DNA from: JADJGC01 sp964617645
GTDB lineage: Bacteria > Zixibacteria > MSB-5A5 > CAIYYT01
Assembly (NCBI GenBank): GCA_964617645.1
Contig: CAZTYE010000002.1
Location: forward strand, 124,001 to 188,000
Length of the DNA: 64,000 bases
Reading direction: 5' to 3'
The notes under the pieces: model-generated
The model's database searches: none
What the model saw: the letters and a program-made list of their open reading frames with translations, nothing else
What the model was told of the DNA's origin: nothing
Program-made: the position numbers and the translations under genes
In this document: positions 16,670-25,326 of the stretch, in pieces
How the letters are laid out: each line of letters begins with the position of its first letter
How positions within the stretch are numbered: the first letter of the stretch is position 1

Positions 16670-17338
16670 ATGACCAACGTAATCTACGATATGACCATCG
16701 TCGGCGGCGGCCCGGCGGGCCTCTTCGCCTCGTTTTACGCCGGCCTGCGCGACTGCAAAACAGTCATCATTGAATCCACTAACGAATTGGGCGGCGCGCT
16801 GGTGCATGAGTATCCAAACGAAGTTCTCCGCGATGTCGCCGGCTTTGTCCTTATTACTGCGAAAAAACTCGCCGAGAATTTTATCGAGCAGGCTTCGATG
16901 TACGAACATGAGATCCACAAGGAAGAATCGGTGACCGCGCTCGAATTCGACAAGGCGACGAAATTCTGGACGGTAACCACAAACAAGTCTGCCTATAAGA
17001 GCAAATCGGTCGTGCTGGCCCTCGGCACGCTGGAAAAGGTACAGAAAACCGGCAAGGCGTTGCTTGAGTCGCTAAAGAAGAACGGCGTCAAAGTCAACGA
17101 TCAGGGCATCGCCGTTGATGCCAACATGAACGCTTCCGTTCCGGGTCTTTATGCCTGCGGCGATATCATCAGCAAGGCCAAAGAACTGAACTTCATCTCG
17201 ATGGCGACGGCGGAGGCCGCCATCGCCGTCAACAACGCCAAGAAATACATCAGCCCCGGCGCGGATACCTTTCCCGGCTACTCTACCGACTTGCGCAAAG
17301 AGAAGCCGAATTATCACACAAACCCGCTCGCCGATTAG
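16670..17338 (+). CDS. Minimal FAD-dependent oxidoreductase (thioredoxin-reductase-like, NADPH domain absent)
   Basis: 222 residues; GGAG precedes ATG 16670 by 8 bases. The N-terminus carries the FAD dinucleotide motif (IVGGGPAGLFAS) and ESTNELGGALVHEYP, as in ferredoxin/thioredoxin reductases. The C-terminus has the second FAD motif VPGLYACGDI and the usual NFISMATAEAAIAVNNAKKYI. Between them, where the family normally inserts about 120 residues of NAD(P)H-binding domain, the chain passes directly from VVLALGTLEKV to the C-terminal FAD half. No CxxC redox pair is present. It probably takes electrons from a protein partner, or has another role. Position after IscU-like and rubrerythrin genes suggests a redox partnership; this is inference. 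Confidence 0.88.
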   Translation: MTNVIYDMTIVGGGPAGLFASFYAGLRDCKTVIIESTNELGGALVHEYPNEVLRDVAGFVLITAKKLAENFIEQASMYEHEIHKEESVTALEFDKATKFWTVTTNKSAYKSKSVVLALGTLEKVQKTGKALLESLKKNGVKVNDQGIAVDANMNASVPGLYACGDIISKAKELNFISMATAEAAIAVNNAKKYISPGADTFPGYSTDLRKEKPNYHTNPLAD

Positions 17339-17380
17339 CTGCGACCGCCGCCTCGCGACGAAAGCCTCTTCATCGCCTCC

Positions 17381-17811
17381 GTAGGAGCGACTTCAGCCGC
17401 GACAACTCATTCCCCTCTTGACAGTTGTGCTGCACCGCAGCTTTGCTACGGTACGGCGGGGTGTGTCGCGCTGCTCGCTGCCCCACCCGATCGGTGAGAC
17501 TCCCTTAGGACTTTCGTAGGTCGAAACCTCTTACGGAAGTTCGCAGTTTAGCGAGGCTCACTTGAGAGGTTTCGACAATAATCCGTAGGAGCGGCTTCAG
17601 CCGCGACAACTCATTCCCCTCTTGAGAGTTGTGCTGCACCACAGCTTTGCTACGGTACGGCGGGGTGTGTCGCGCTGCTCGCTGCCCCACCCGATCGGTG
17701 AGACTCCCTTAGGACTTTCGTAGGTCGAAACCTCTTACGGAAGTTCGCAGTTTAGCGAGGCTCACTTGAGAGGTTTCGACAATAATCCGTAGGAGCGGCT
17801 TCAGCCGCGAT
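17381..17811. repeat. Two tandem 204-bp repeats plus a partial third
   Basis: GTAGGAGCG starts units at 17381, 17585 and 17789, an exact 204-base period. Units 1 and 2 are almost identical and include the GGCTTCAGCC palindrome, a GGTACGGCGGGGTGTG segment shared with the 16149 array, and arms GGTCGAAACCTCT and AGAGGTTTCGAC that can form a long hairpin. The third unit stops after 23 bases. No open frame is supported. Confidence 0.9.
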
Positions 17812-18274
17812 TTGGCTTGCTCTGATACGCAGAATTATCCAACTCACGCTGCCAAGTGAGACGAGGGCTTCTCTGCGTTACTCATTTCCAGAGCTCTTTT
17901 CGCCGGCCAAACCCGTAAACTTGTAGCGAATCACTACAACTTTCCCCCGCCGGACCCTTAGTAGAGGGACGATTTGCGCATCCGCCAGTCGCCCCGTCTG
18001 ACGAATGGCAATTCGCGCTTCAGTTCCGGCAGGTACCCGAGGCTGGAATCTGGAGAATCCATGGTGGCGAATTTCGCAATGTTCGTCGGTCGATGCGGCG
18101 ACGGGGCCGAAGACCCGACAACGACAACGCTGCTGGCGATCCTGCGCGAATCGAAGCTGAACCGCGGTTCGGCGCTCTCTCTGATTCGGAATCAGGGAAA
18201 GCGCAAAATCCAAGCTGGTGACAATGAACTCTGGGAAAAGTCTTGAGGTGAAAATGCGAAACAACGATTAGAAA
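17812..18274. other. Intergenic region without a convincing gene
   Basis: After the repeats there are 460 bases to the stop of the CNNM gene. A 128-codon minus-strand frame (17878-18264) starts at TTG with no ribosome site and is rich in Arg/Gln; its end faintly resembles a TonB C-terminus (GRLADAQIV). It may be a decayed gene. I see no reliable feature here. Confidence 0.4.
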
Positions 18275-19561
18275 CTACAAGCGGCGCACTTTCATACGCT
18301 CGATGCGCGGCCCCCTGACCAGTGTGATTTCAAACTGGAGGCCTTCGATGCTCAGTTTTTCTCCTTGTCGCGGGATATTCCCGACGCGGGCGAAAACGAA
18401 GCCGCCGATGGTGTCGGCGGTTTCCTCATCCAATTCGGTGTCGAACTGCTTGTTGAAATCGGTGAGGGGGTAGTCTGCCCGCACCTGACAGAGGTTCTCG
18501 TTGACCAACACGAACGGCTCGAGTTCGGTATCGTGCTCGTCGCGAATTTCGCCGACGATTTCTTCGAGAATGTCTTCCATCGTGATCAGTCCGGCCGTTC
18601 CGCCGTACTCGTCGAGCACGATCGCAATGTGCATCTGGCTGCGTTGAAAATCCTGCAATTGCGCCGACACCATTTTCGAGTCCGGCACGAACGTCACCGG
18701 CCGAATCAGATCTTGGAGGATCACCAGTTGATCGTGCACCAGTACATTGATGACGTCCTTGGTGTGAATGACGCCCTTGATGTTGTCGAGCGAATCTTCG
18801 AACACCGGATAACGCGAGTAGCCTTCTTCGGAAATTTTCCGCAGGATCTGCTCCTGCGTTGCCAGCAAATCAATGCCGACAATCCGCGTGCGCGGGGTCA
18901 TGGCTTGTCGCACAGTCGTGTCGGCAAACTCGAACACCCCTTGGATCAGGTCGCGCTCCGCCTTGTCGAAATGGCCGCGGTCGTGCCCTTCCGCAAGGAT
19001 GAGATTGATCTCGTCTTCGGTATGCGCCGACTCAGAAGTTTCCCGGAGCAATCCGAAAGGCCTCAGAATCAAGCGCGCCATACTCGACAGCATCCAGGCG
19101 GGTACGTAAGCGATCTTGGCGAAGATCGACACCGGCCCGGCCACCGCGAGCGCGATTCTCTCGGGAAAACTGACAGCGAGATACTTGGGAATGAGTTCTC
19201 CAATCACGAGAAAGAGCACCGACAGAATCACGACAATCGCCGTAACGGCCAGATTCTCGGCAGTCTCCGGTTTGACTCCCCAGCCCTGAATGATCGGCTG
19301 CAACAGCGGCACAATCGTGCTGCCGCCGAGAACGGATGCCAGCGTTCCGGCCACCGTCACCCCAACCTGGATCATGGCGATGAAATTTTCCGGTTGGCTG
19401 AGCAGCCGCGAAATCTTCTCGGCCGCCTTGTTGCCTTGCGCGATCAGATTGCGCAGCTGGCTCTTGCGTACCGCCAAAATCGAAATCTCGGCGCCGGCAA
19501 AAAAGCCGTTGAGCAGAATCAACACCGCGATCGCGAGCAATTCCCAGGTCACGTTTGACAT
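18275..19561 (-). CDS. CNNM/CorC family (hemolysin-like) membrane transporter with CBS domains
   Basis: 428 residues in the standard order: a four-helix CNNM (DUF21) membrane domain (about 1-180, with NGFFAGAEISILAVRKSQL and VIGELIPKYLAV), a CBS pair (about 205-330, MTPRTRIVGID, GYSRYPVFED, LDEYGGTAGLITMEDILEE), and a C-terminal CorC_HlyC domain (about 345-425, TIGGFVFARVGNIP). Members act in Mg/Co or other divalent cation homeostasis at the inner membrane; the CBS pair likely senses nucleotides. The old hemolysin name is not supported by function. It is transcribed in the same direction as signal peptidase I, 140 bases downstream of it. Confidence 0.94.
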   Translation of the reverse strand: MSNVTWELLAIAVLILLNGFFAGAEISILAVRKSQLRNLIAQGNKAAEKISRLLSQPENFIAMIQVGVTVAGTLASVLGGSTIVPLLQPIIQGWGVKPETAENLAVTAIVVILSVLFLVIGELIPKYLAVSFPERIALAVAGPVSIFAKIAYVPAWMLSSMARLILRPFGLLRETSESAHTEDEINLILAEGHDRGHFDKAERDLIQGVFEFADTTVRQAMTPRTRIVGIDLLATQEQILRKISEEGYSRYPVFEDSLDNIKGVIHTKDVINVLVHDQLVILQDLIRPVTFVPDSKMVSAQLQDFQRSQMHIAIVLDEYGGTAGLITMEDILEEIVGEIRDEHDTELEPFVLVNENLCQVRADYPLTDFNKQFDTELDEETADTIGGFVFARVGNIPRQGEKLSIEGLQFEITLVRGPRIERMKVRRL

Positions 19562-19701
19562 GGCGCTTCCCGACCGCGGACGCGACTATCGGTTGTCCGG
19601 CTTGAGTGTGGGAGGTCATCCATTGCTGCGTCAAGATAGCGTAATTGGCAGGCGTGCGCAAGCGCCGCGCGACGCGCGATTCGGCACAGTTGATTTTTGA
19701 A

Positions 19702-20403
19702 TTACAACGACGTAAACATGCGGTCAAAACGCGCGCGATCGAAGAAATGAGTCACATTGTAAAATGCGGATGAGAAGAAATCAAAAACATACGGCGATTC
19801 AATCTTCGGCGCGTTCGGATCCGGCGCCCAACTGAAATAGATGAACAACGCCTTGCCCTTGATCCGGCTCTTGTCGAGGAATCCCCAGAACCGCGAATCC
19901 TGGCTGTCGTCGCGATTGTCGCCCAGCACAAAGTAGTGATCGGCCGGCACCTGCATCGGGCCAAATTGATCGCGTGAAGAATACAGATCTGGCAGCGTGT
20001 CGCGGTCGCCATGGAACATCCCAGCCATCAGTGGCACGGGCTGCCCATCGACGAGCAACTGCTTGTCCTTGACCTGCACCATTTGTCCCGGACCGGCCAC
20101 GATCCGCTTGATATAGTCCTTGGTCGGATTCATCGGGAATTCAAAGACGATTACGTCGTTCACTTGCGGCTCGCCAAAGCGATAGGCGAACTTGTTAACA
20201 AACAGAAAATCGCCTTCTCGAAGCGTCGTTTCCATTGATCCGGATGACACCCGGTACGCCTGCACCACGAACATGCGCAGGATCACCGCGATCACAATCG
20301 CGATCAGAACGGCTTCGACATATTCCTTAATGTGCGACTGGCGTTTGCGCCGCATCGCGCGGGCCGCGCCGATGGTGGTAATCTCTGTTGCCATGTACAC
20401 CAT
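19702..20403 (-). CDS. lepB: Signal peptidase I
   Basis: 233 residues. One transmembrane segment (about 30-48) precedes the catalytic domain. Box B gives SSGSMETTL with Ser56 as nucleophile, box D gives DYIKRIVAGPG with Lys99 as general base, and box E gives GDNRDDSQDSRFWG. It removes signal peptides from exported proteins on the outer face of the inner membrane, in line with the many secreted proteins in this window. The start is either ATG 20403 or ATG 20394; neither has a clear ribosome site. The C-terminus is longer than in the smallest family members. Confidence 0.95.
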   Translation of the reverse strand: MVYMATEITTIGAARAMRRKRQSHIKEYVEAVLIAIVIAVILRMFVVQAYRVSSGSMETTLREGDFLFVNKFAYRFGEPQVNDVIVFEFPMNPTKDYIKRIVAGPGQMVQVKDKQLLVDGQPVPLMAGMFHGDRDTLPDLYSSRDQFGPMQVPADHYFVLGDNRDDSQDSRFWGFLDKSRIKGKALFIYFSWAPDPNAPKIESPYVFDFFSSAFYNVTHFFDRARFDRMFTSL

Positions 20404-20596
20404 TTATATCGGCTTTGCGGAATCGATATTTAGCCCGCCAATAGCAGTTTTTGCACAGTGTTTCTCGATGAAACGGGCCGCAGGCACTGGCAAGTTCGAT
20501 TTGTCAACACGCTTGTGATTGCTGAAATTGGCAAGGTCAGATCGAATGCGCCGGCAGCTGCGGCGAGTTTAGAGCGCAAAATTGAGGAATGAATCC

Positions 20597-20950
20597 ATGG
20601 GACGCCTAAGTACGGTTTTACTTCTGATTTGCTCGAATGTCTTCATGACCTATGCTTGGTACGGTCATCTTAAGGACTTCAAACACCAGCCGCTGCTACT
20701 CGTGATCTTAATTAGTTGGGGCGTAGCGTTTTTTGAATATTGCCTGCAAGTTCCGGCCAATCGCATCGGCTTCCAGCATTACTCGCTGGGACAACTCAAA
20801 GTGATGCAGGAAGTGATCACGATGTGCGTGTTCGCGGCGTTCACTGTGCTGTATATGAAGGAAGATCTCAAGCTGGATTTTCTCTGGGCGGGACTCTGCC
20901 TCGTCGGGGCGGCTTACTTCATGTTCCGCGGCACGATCGTGACGCAGTAG
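20597..20950 (+). CDS. DUF486 family small membrane protein
   Basis: 117 residues with four hydrophobic helices. ATG 20597 is chosen because GAGGA lies 8 bases upstream; an in-frame TTG at 20582 overlaps it. The family pattern is clear: SNVFMTYAWYGHLK, ISWGVAFFEYCLQVPANRIG, QLKVMQEVITMCVF and AAYFMFRG. DUF486 proteins resemble half-size drug/metabolite transporters and probably dimerise in the inner membrane; no substrate is known. It is isolated: the facing dockerin gene is convergent, with a hairpin repeat between them. Confidence 0.92.
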   Translation: MGRLSTVLLLICSNVFMTYAWYGHLKDFKHQPLLLVILISWGVAFFEYCLQVPANRIGFQHYSLGQLKVMQEVITMCVFAAFTVLYMKEDLKLDFLWAGLCLVGAAYFMFRGTIVTQ

Positions 20951-20973
20951 GAATCGTCGCCGTAAGCGCGCAG

Positions 20974-21037
20974 TAGGTCAAGCCCTCTTGTGGCTTAACG
21001 CGTGACGACGGAGGTCACGCCCCAAGCGGGCGTGACC
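20974..21037. repeat. 64-bp hairpin repeat, copy 1
   Basis: This copy is identical over 64 bases to 25253-25316. Its right half forms a hairpin with arms GGTCACGCCC and GGGCGTGACC. It lies 20 bases beyond the stop of the minus-strand dockerin gene and may work as its terminator. Shorter relatives occur at 31126-31153, 33270-33305 and 33822-33846. Confidence 0.9.
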
Positions 21038-21056
21038 TACTTGGTGAATACGCCGC

Positions 21057-23069
21057 CTACGGACACCCCGCACACGGCGCCGCGCCGCCGGCAAAGATGT
21101 AATTGATCAAGTACACCGCATCGGCAATCGACAGCGCGCCGCTGCAATCGGCGTCTCCAGCGATTAGCGGGTTTGGCGCCGGACCGCCCGAGAAGATGTA
21201 ATTGATCAAGTACACGGCATCCGCGATAGATACGGCGCCGTTGCCGTCGGCATCGCCGCAAACATACTCGCAGGCGTCGCCGATTCCATCATCATCCGAG
21301 TCTGCTTGATCCGGATTAGTCCGATCGGGGCAGTTATCACAAAGATCACCAACGTTGTCGCCGTCGACGTCGGCTTGACTGGAATTGGCGATTTGCGGGC
21401 AGTTGTCGAAATTCGCGCAGATGCCGTCACCGTCCGCGTCGTTGGCAGAATCGAGCGGACAGAGATCGCAGGCATCGCCAAGACCATCGCCGTCACTGTC
21501 AAGCTGGCTGAGATTGGCCGAGTCCGGGCAGTTGTCGCAGTTGTTGCCGATCCCGTCGCCGTCGTTGTCGCTGGTTTCACACTCGTCGATCGTCAATCGC
21601 TGATCGACCGCGACATTCGTCAACACTCGCGTCACCCCGGACGGCCAACGGGTCACCAACGAATCGATGATCGTCGCGTTGCCCAAACCGAACCAAGCAT
21701 CCTCGCCGTTCTGCACGCAATAGCCCGCCTGGCTGGTGACTTCCCGCATTTGCCAGCGCGGCTGGCCGTTGATCGTCGCCTTGACGAGCACGCGCACACC
21801 GATTCCCGAACGATTGGAGCGCGAGCCGACGCAAGTCACAGCGAGGTAGTGGTTGGCGTTCCCGCCGTTCAGGTAGAGCGCGTTATTTTCCAGTGCGCCG
21901 AAACACTTGGCGAGCGCCAGATCGAGATCGCCGTCGGCATCGATATCGCCAAAGGCGCAGCCATACGTCCAGCCGTCGTCGGTGGCAATCGGATCGCTGA
22001 GATCTTGCGTGAAAGTTCCGTCGCCATTATTGAGGTAGAGGAAGTTCGCTACCGTGCTCGGCGCAAACGCGTTGCAGGCGTAGAGATCGAGATCGCCGTC
22101 ATTGTCGATATCCGCGAAAGTTGAGCCGACGCTGTATCCCGAATTCGTGACGACCACGCCGGTTGTCACTTTCGTGAACGTGCCGTCACCGTTATTGGTA
22201 TAGAGGCCATTGCTTTGCCCGCCGTGATTGGCAATGAACAGATCCAGGTCGAGATCGTTGTCATAATCGCCCCAACTCGCGCCGAAAGAATCGTTGAGAT
22301 CGTTGACGACATTTCCGGTTGTGATCTTGGTAAACGTCCCGGCGCCGTCGTTTCGGTAGAGATTGTTCTTCTGATTGCCCTCATTAGCGACGAAGAGGTC
22401 GAGGTCGCCGTCGTTGTCGTAGTCGCCCCAGATGCCGACCCGCGACTTGAAACCATCGGTCGACTGCGGACCGCTGAGAATTTTGGTGAATGTGCCGTCA
22501 CCATTATTGTGAAAGAGCAGGTTTTGCAGCGAGCTGAGCGAATTGCAGACGTAGAGATCGAGAAAGCCATCCTGGTCGTAGTCGCCCCAGCTCCCGGCTT
22601 CCGAGTAAGTGCCGCCGGTCGCGATCGGACCGGCAAGGATGCGGGTGAATGTCGCGTTGCCGTTGTTCGCATACTGGATATTGAGATGGTTCCACCACGT
22701 GGCCACGACGCAATCCTCGTCGCCGTCGTTGTCGTAGTCGCCAAACGTCGCGCCGTCGGATGCGAGCGAGGTCGTAACAATCGGATCGCCGACGACTTTA
22801 ACAAATGTGCCATTGCCGTTGTTGCGATACAGAAAGTCGGGCGCGCCGCTTTGTGGGCCGTTGGTGAAGAAGAGATCGAGATCGCCGTCGTTGTCGTAAT
22901 CAACGAAGTTGGCGCTGCGCGAATCACCGCCGTCAAGAACCGCCGGGTCCGCAAGCACGCGCACGAAAGCAGCCTCAGCGGATGCGCCGAATGTTGCGGA
23001 AGACGCCGCTGCGATCAGCAGTAAGCCCGCAAGCCGTTTCGACAAGATCTGAGCAATAGTGACATTCAT
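21057..23069 (-). CDS. Secreted FG-GAP/VCBS propeller protein with ASPIC/UnbV, thrombospondin-3 and dockerin-like modules
   Basis: 670 residues from ATG 23069 (GGAGG 8 bases upstream; the longer frame has no ribosome site). A signal peptide (LAGLLLIAAASSATFGASAEA) is followed by about eight FG-GAP/VCBS repeats of the type GDYDNDGDLDLFVAN, forming an integrin-like beta propeller. Next is an ASPIC/UnbV domain (TRWPSGVTRVLTN), then thrombospondin type-3 calcium repeats (DSDGDGLGDACD), and finally a two-repeat dockerin-like module (SIADAVYLINYIF) ending GGAAPCAGCP. It is an exported calcium-binding protein, probably for adhesion or surface structure. No enzyme motif is seen. Confidence 0.9.
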   Translation of the reverse strand: MNVTIAQILSKRLAGLLLIAAASSATFGASAEAAFVRVLADPAVLDGGDSRSANFVDYDNDGDLDLFFTNGPQSGAPDFLYRNNGNGTFVKVVGDPIVTTSLASDGATFGDYDNDGDEDCVVATWWNHLNIQYANNGNATFTRILAGPIATGGTYSEAGSWGDYDQDGFLDLYVCNSLSSLQNLLFHNNGDGTFTKILSGPQSTDGFKSRVGIWGDYDNDGDLDLFVANEGNQKNNLYRNDGAGTFTKITTGNVVNDLNDSFGASWGDYDNDLDLDLFIANHGGQSNGLYTNNGDGTFTKVTTGVVVTNSGYSVGSTFADIDNDGDLDLYACNAFAPSTVANFLYLNNGDGTFTQDLSDPIATDDGWTYGCAFGDIDADGDLDLALAKCFGALENNALYLNGGNANHYLAVTCVGSRSNRSGIGVRVLVKATINGQPRWQMREVTSQAGYCVQNGEDAWFGLGNATIIDSLVTRWPSGVTRVLTNVAVDQRLTIDECETSDNDGDGIGNNCDNCPDSANLSQLDSDGDGLGDACDLCPLDSANDADGDGICANFDNCPQIANSSQADVDGDNVGDLCDNCPDRTNPDQADSDDDGIGDACEYVCGDADGNGAVSIADAVYLINYIFSGGPAPNPLIAGDADCSGALSIADAVYLINYIFAGGAAPCAGCP

Positions 23070-23235
23070 GGCCGATTCCTCCGGTTGGTGACGGTTGGTT
23101 TGGTGACGGCGGTACGACCGCGCACCCTGCAGAACTACCATAGTGCGAAACCGGAGCCGGGGTTATCGGGATGCTGTCGACGGCGTCGCTGGTGCAGTGA
23201 CGCGGATCGCCGCTGCCGCCAACCGGCGGCCGCTC

Positions 23236-24021
23236 TTATTGGCGGTTCATGATTCGGGCTACTGCTTCGTGGTAGGTACGGCTGAGTTTGAGTTTTTTGC
23301 CGTCGTGCAGGACGACGAAGTATTCGCCGCGGAAGTGTTTGACCAACTCGCGAATGCGGCCGACGTTGACGATCGTCGAGCGATGGATGCGAAGAAACTG
23401 CCCGGAGTCGAGCCGCGCCTCAAGATGCGTCAGCGATTCGCGAATCAGGTGAGTAGTTTTGCCGCAATGGATATTGACGTAATAGTCCTGCGCTTCGATC
23501 CAGTCGATTTGCGCTACCTCGACCAGCGTGATTTTGTCACCGCTGCGGACCGCAATCCGTTTGAGCGGCGACGGCGAGGCTCTGAGCGCATCGGCATCGC
23601 TGCCGAGCAGTTCGAGCAGGCGTTTGGTCGTCGCCTGGATCTGCCGCTCGGAAAAGCGATTTCGTACTCGCGCCAGAGTCTGCGCGAACCGTTCCGGGTT
23701 GATCGGTTTAAGGACGTAGTCGAGGGCGTGCGCCCCGAAGGCAGCGAGCGCAAACTTGTCGTATGCCGTAACAAAGACTACGAGCGGCATGTGGCGGGCG
23801 TCGAGTCGGCGCAGGACTTCAAAGCCATCGAGTTCCGGCATTTGGATGTCGAGGAAGACAAGATCGGGAGCGTACTTCTTGATCAGCTTGACGGCTTCCA
23901 CACCATGAGTCGCTTCGCCGACGATGTCGAAGTCCGAACTCTCGGCGAGCGCCAGTCGAATGCCCTCGCGCGCCAACGGTTCGTCGTCAACGATCAGTGT
24001 GCGGATCGAAAGCTTGCTCAT
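23236..24021 (-). CDS. LytTR-type response regulator
   Basis: 261 residues. The receiver domain (1-120) has DD at 12-13, phosphoacceptor Asp58 in LVFLDIQMP, a Thr in FVTAYD and Lys in YVLKPI. The LytTR DNA-binding domain (about 155-258) has DWIEAQDYYVNIH, FLRIHRSTIVNV and LKLSRTY. It binds promoter repeats when phosphorylated. Its ATG overlaps the stop of the sensor kinase gene (ATGA), and GGGAG precedes it by 8 bases. Two dockerin genes flank the pair, so they may be targets; that is only positional inference. Confidence 0.95.
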   Translation of the reverse strand: MSKLSIRTLIVDDEPLAREGIRLALAESSDFDIVGEATHGVEAVKLIKKYAPDLVFLDIQMPELDGFEVLRRLDARHMPLVVFVTAYDKFALAAFGAHALDYVLKPINPERFAQTLARVRNRFSERQIQATTKRLLELLGSDADALRASPSPLKRIAVRSGDKITLVEVAQIDWIEAQDYYVNIHCGKTTHLIRESLTHLEARLDSGQFLRIHRSTIVNVGRIRELVKHFRGEYFVVLHDGKKLKLSRTYHEAVARIMNRQ

Positions 24022-25154
24022 TTGCTCGCTCCCGCCGCCGCGTCAAGGGGGATCTCAATGGTGGCGGTGACGCCGCCGCTGGGGCTGTTCTCAACCCGAA
24101 AGAGTTGATCCACCCCATAGAGGTGCTGTAAGCGAGTGCGGATATTGGCCAGCCCGATGCCCTCGCGCGGCGCATCGCCAAGCCCGGCGCCATCGTCGCT
24201 GACGCACAAACGCAGACGGGTATCGGCGATTTCCCCGAACACGCGCACTCGCCCGGCCAGAGCCTTGCTCGCGACGCCGTGGCGAATCGCATTTTCGACG
24301 AGAATTTGTAGCGCGAACCCGGGGATCATTTGGCCTTTCAGCGCTTCCGCGATATCGAATTCGACGCGCAGGCGGTCGCCATAGCGCACGCGCTCGATCT
24401 CCACGTAGCGATAAACGAACTCCAGTTCATCGGCCAGCGAGACGAGTTGCGGCCGGTCTTTGCCGAGACTGCTGCGCAGCAGGTCGCTGAGATACCCGAG
24501 CATGGCCGTCGCGGCGGCGTTTTCGCCTTTCTGAATCAAGACGGAAATCGAGTTAAGCGTGTTGAATAAGAAGTGCGGTTGCAGTTGCTGCTGCAACACT
24601 TCGAGACGCGCCTGATTGAGTTGGCTCGCCAGTTGAGCGGCGGCGAGCGCGCGTTCGGAGAAACGGCGTTGATACTCGAGCGCGTAGCCGACGCCGAGTA
24701 TCACAAAGTAGACGGTAGTCTGCGACGGCAGGCGACCAAAGATAGTTGGAGTGACCTGACCGGCGAAGTAGTCCCAATTGAGCGGTTCGGCGTATACGAC
24801 AATCGAGAAGAACACGGCCAACGCGATTTGAAAAACCGATAGCGCGACGGCGACCGGCAAGTGCGCGGCAACGGCTGTTAGAATCCGCCCCTTCTCGAAT
24901 CGGAATCGCCGCCCCAGCCAGAGAACGACCGGCGTCAGCGCCGCCCAAATGTACCAGGCCAGCGAGTAATCGAGCAACCATTTCCAGAATACCGTCTCAC
25001 GGCCGAGTTGGGTCAGCCGCGTGTGAGTCAAGACGGCAGAAAAAACCGCCGGCACCGTGAAGATGGCGATGATGATGAGCCAATTCCAGCGCGACGACGG
25101 TCGTGCCGGCGCCGGGTCGATGTTCGCTTCGGATGCACGAAGATTCTGCGGCAT
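24018..25154 (-). CDS. LytS-type sensor histidine kinase
   Basis: 378 residues. About four transmembrane segments lie in residues 25-165, followed by a coiled region and a His_kinase domain of the LytS/YehU class: LQPHFLFNTLNSIS with phospho-His194. The HATPase domain follows, with LQILVENAIRHG (N box), SDDGAGLG and GIGLANIRTRL (G boxes). No external sensor domain is visible, so it probably senses a membrane-related signal. It is paired with the LytTR regulator through a 4-base overlap. Confidence 0.94.
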   Translation of the reverse strand: MPQNLRASEANIDPAPARPSSRWNWLIIIAIFTVPAVFSAVLTHTRLTQLGRETVFWKWLLDYSLAWYIWAALTPVVLWLGRRFRFEKGRILTAVAAHLPVAVALSVFQIALAVFFSIVVYAEPLNWDYFAGQVTPTIFGRLPSQTTVYFVILGVGYALEYQRRFSERALAAAQLASQLNQARLEVLQQQLQPHFLFNTLNSISVLIQKGENAAATAMLGYLSDLLRSSLGKDRPQLVSLADELEFVYRYVEIERVRYGDRLRVEFDIAEALKGQMIPGFALQILVENAIRHGVASKALAGRVRVFGEIADTRLRLCVSDDGAGLGDAPREGIGLANIRTRLQHLYGVDQLFRVENSPSGGVTATIEIPLDAAAGASK

Positions 25155-25211
25155 GCGGGAAGTATATCGCGATGGTTGATGATGCCCAACGATTTCTTGG
25201 GCGAAACAAGA

Positions 25212-25234
25212 CGGGGCGAGATGGGCTCGCCCCG
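25212..25234 (-). terminator. Probable intrinsic terminator
   Basis: A perfect 9-bp stem (CGGGGCGAG/CTCGCCCCG) with a 5-base loop lies on the minus strand, followed by TCTTGTTT. It is downstream of the 25327 dockerin gene and upstream of the sensor kinase, so it separates the two. Confidence 0.65.
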
Positions 25235-25252
25235 AATTGGTTCGTTCATATT

Positions 25253-25316
25253 TAGGTCAAGCCCTCTTGTGGCTTAACGCGTGACGACGGAGGTCACGCC
25301 CCAAGCGGGCGTGACC
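25253..25316. repeat. 64-bp hairpin repeat, copy 2
   Basis: Identical to 20974-21037. It lies 11 bases beyond the stop of the next minus-strand dockerin gene, the same relative position as copy 1. Confidence 0.9.
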
Positions 25317-25326
25317 AAACTGACGT

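Noticed and set aside
16141..17811. Possible CRISPR array
   Set aside because: The repeat units are 204-212 bp and contiguous, without short repeats separated by unique spacers, and no cas genes are present.
17878..18264. 128-codon minus-strand frame with a faintly TonB-like end
   Set aside because: It starts at TTG without a ribosome site, has an Arg/Gln-rich composition and no convincing family match. At best it is a decayed gene.
18365..19558. 397-codon plus-strand frame opposite the CNNM transporter
   Set aside because: It is a shadow of a well-conserved gene, very rich in His and Arg and without a family pattern.
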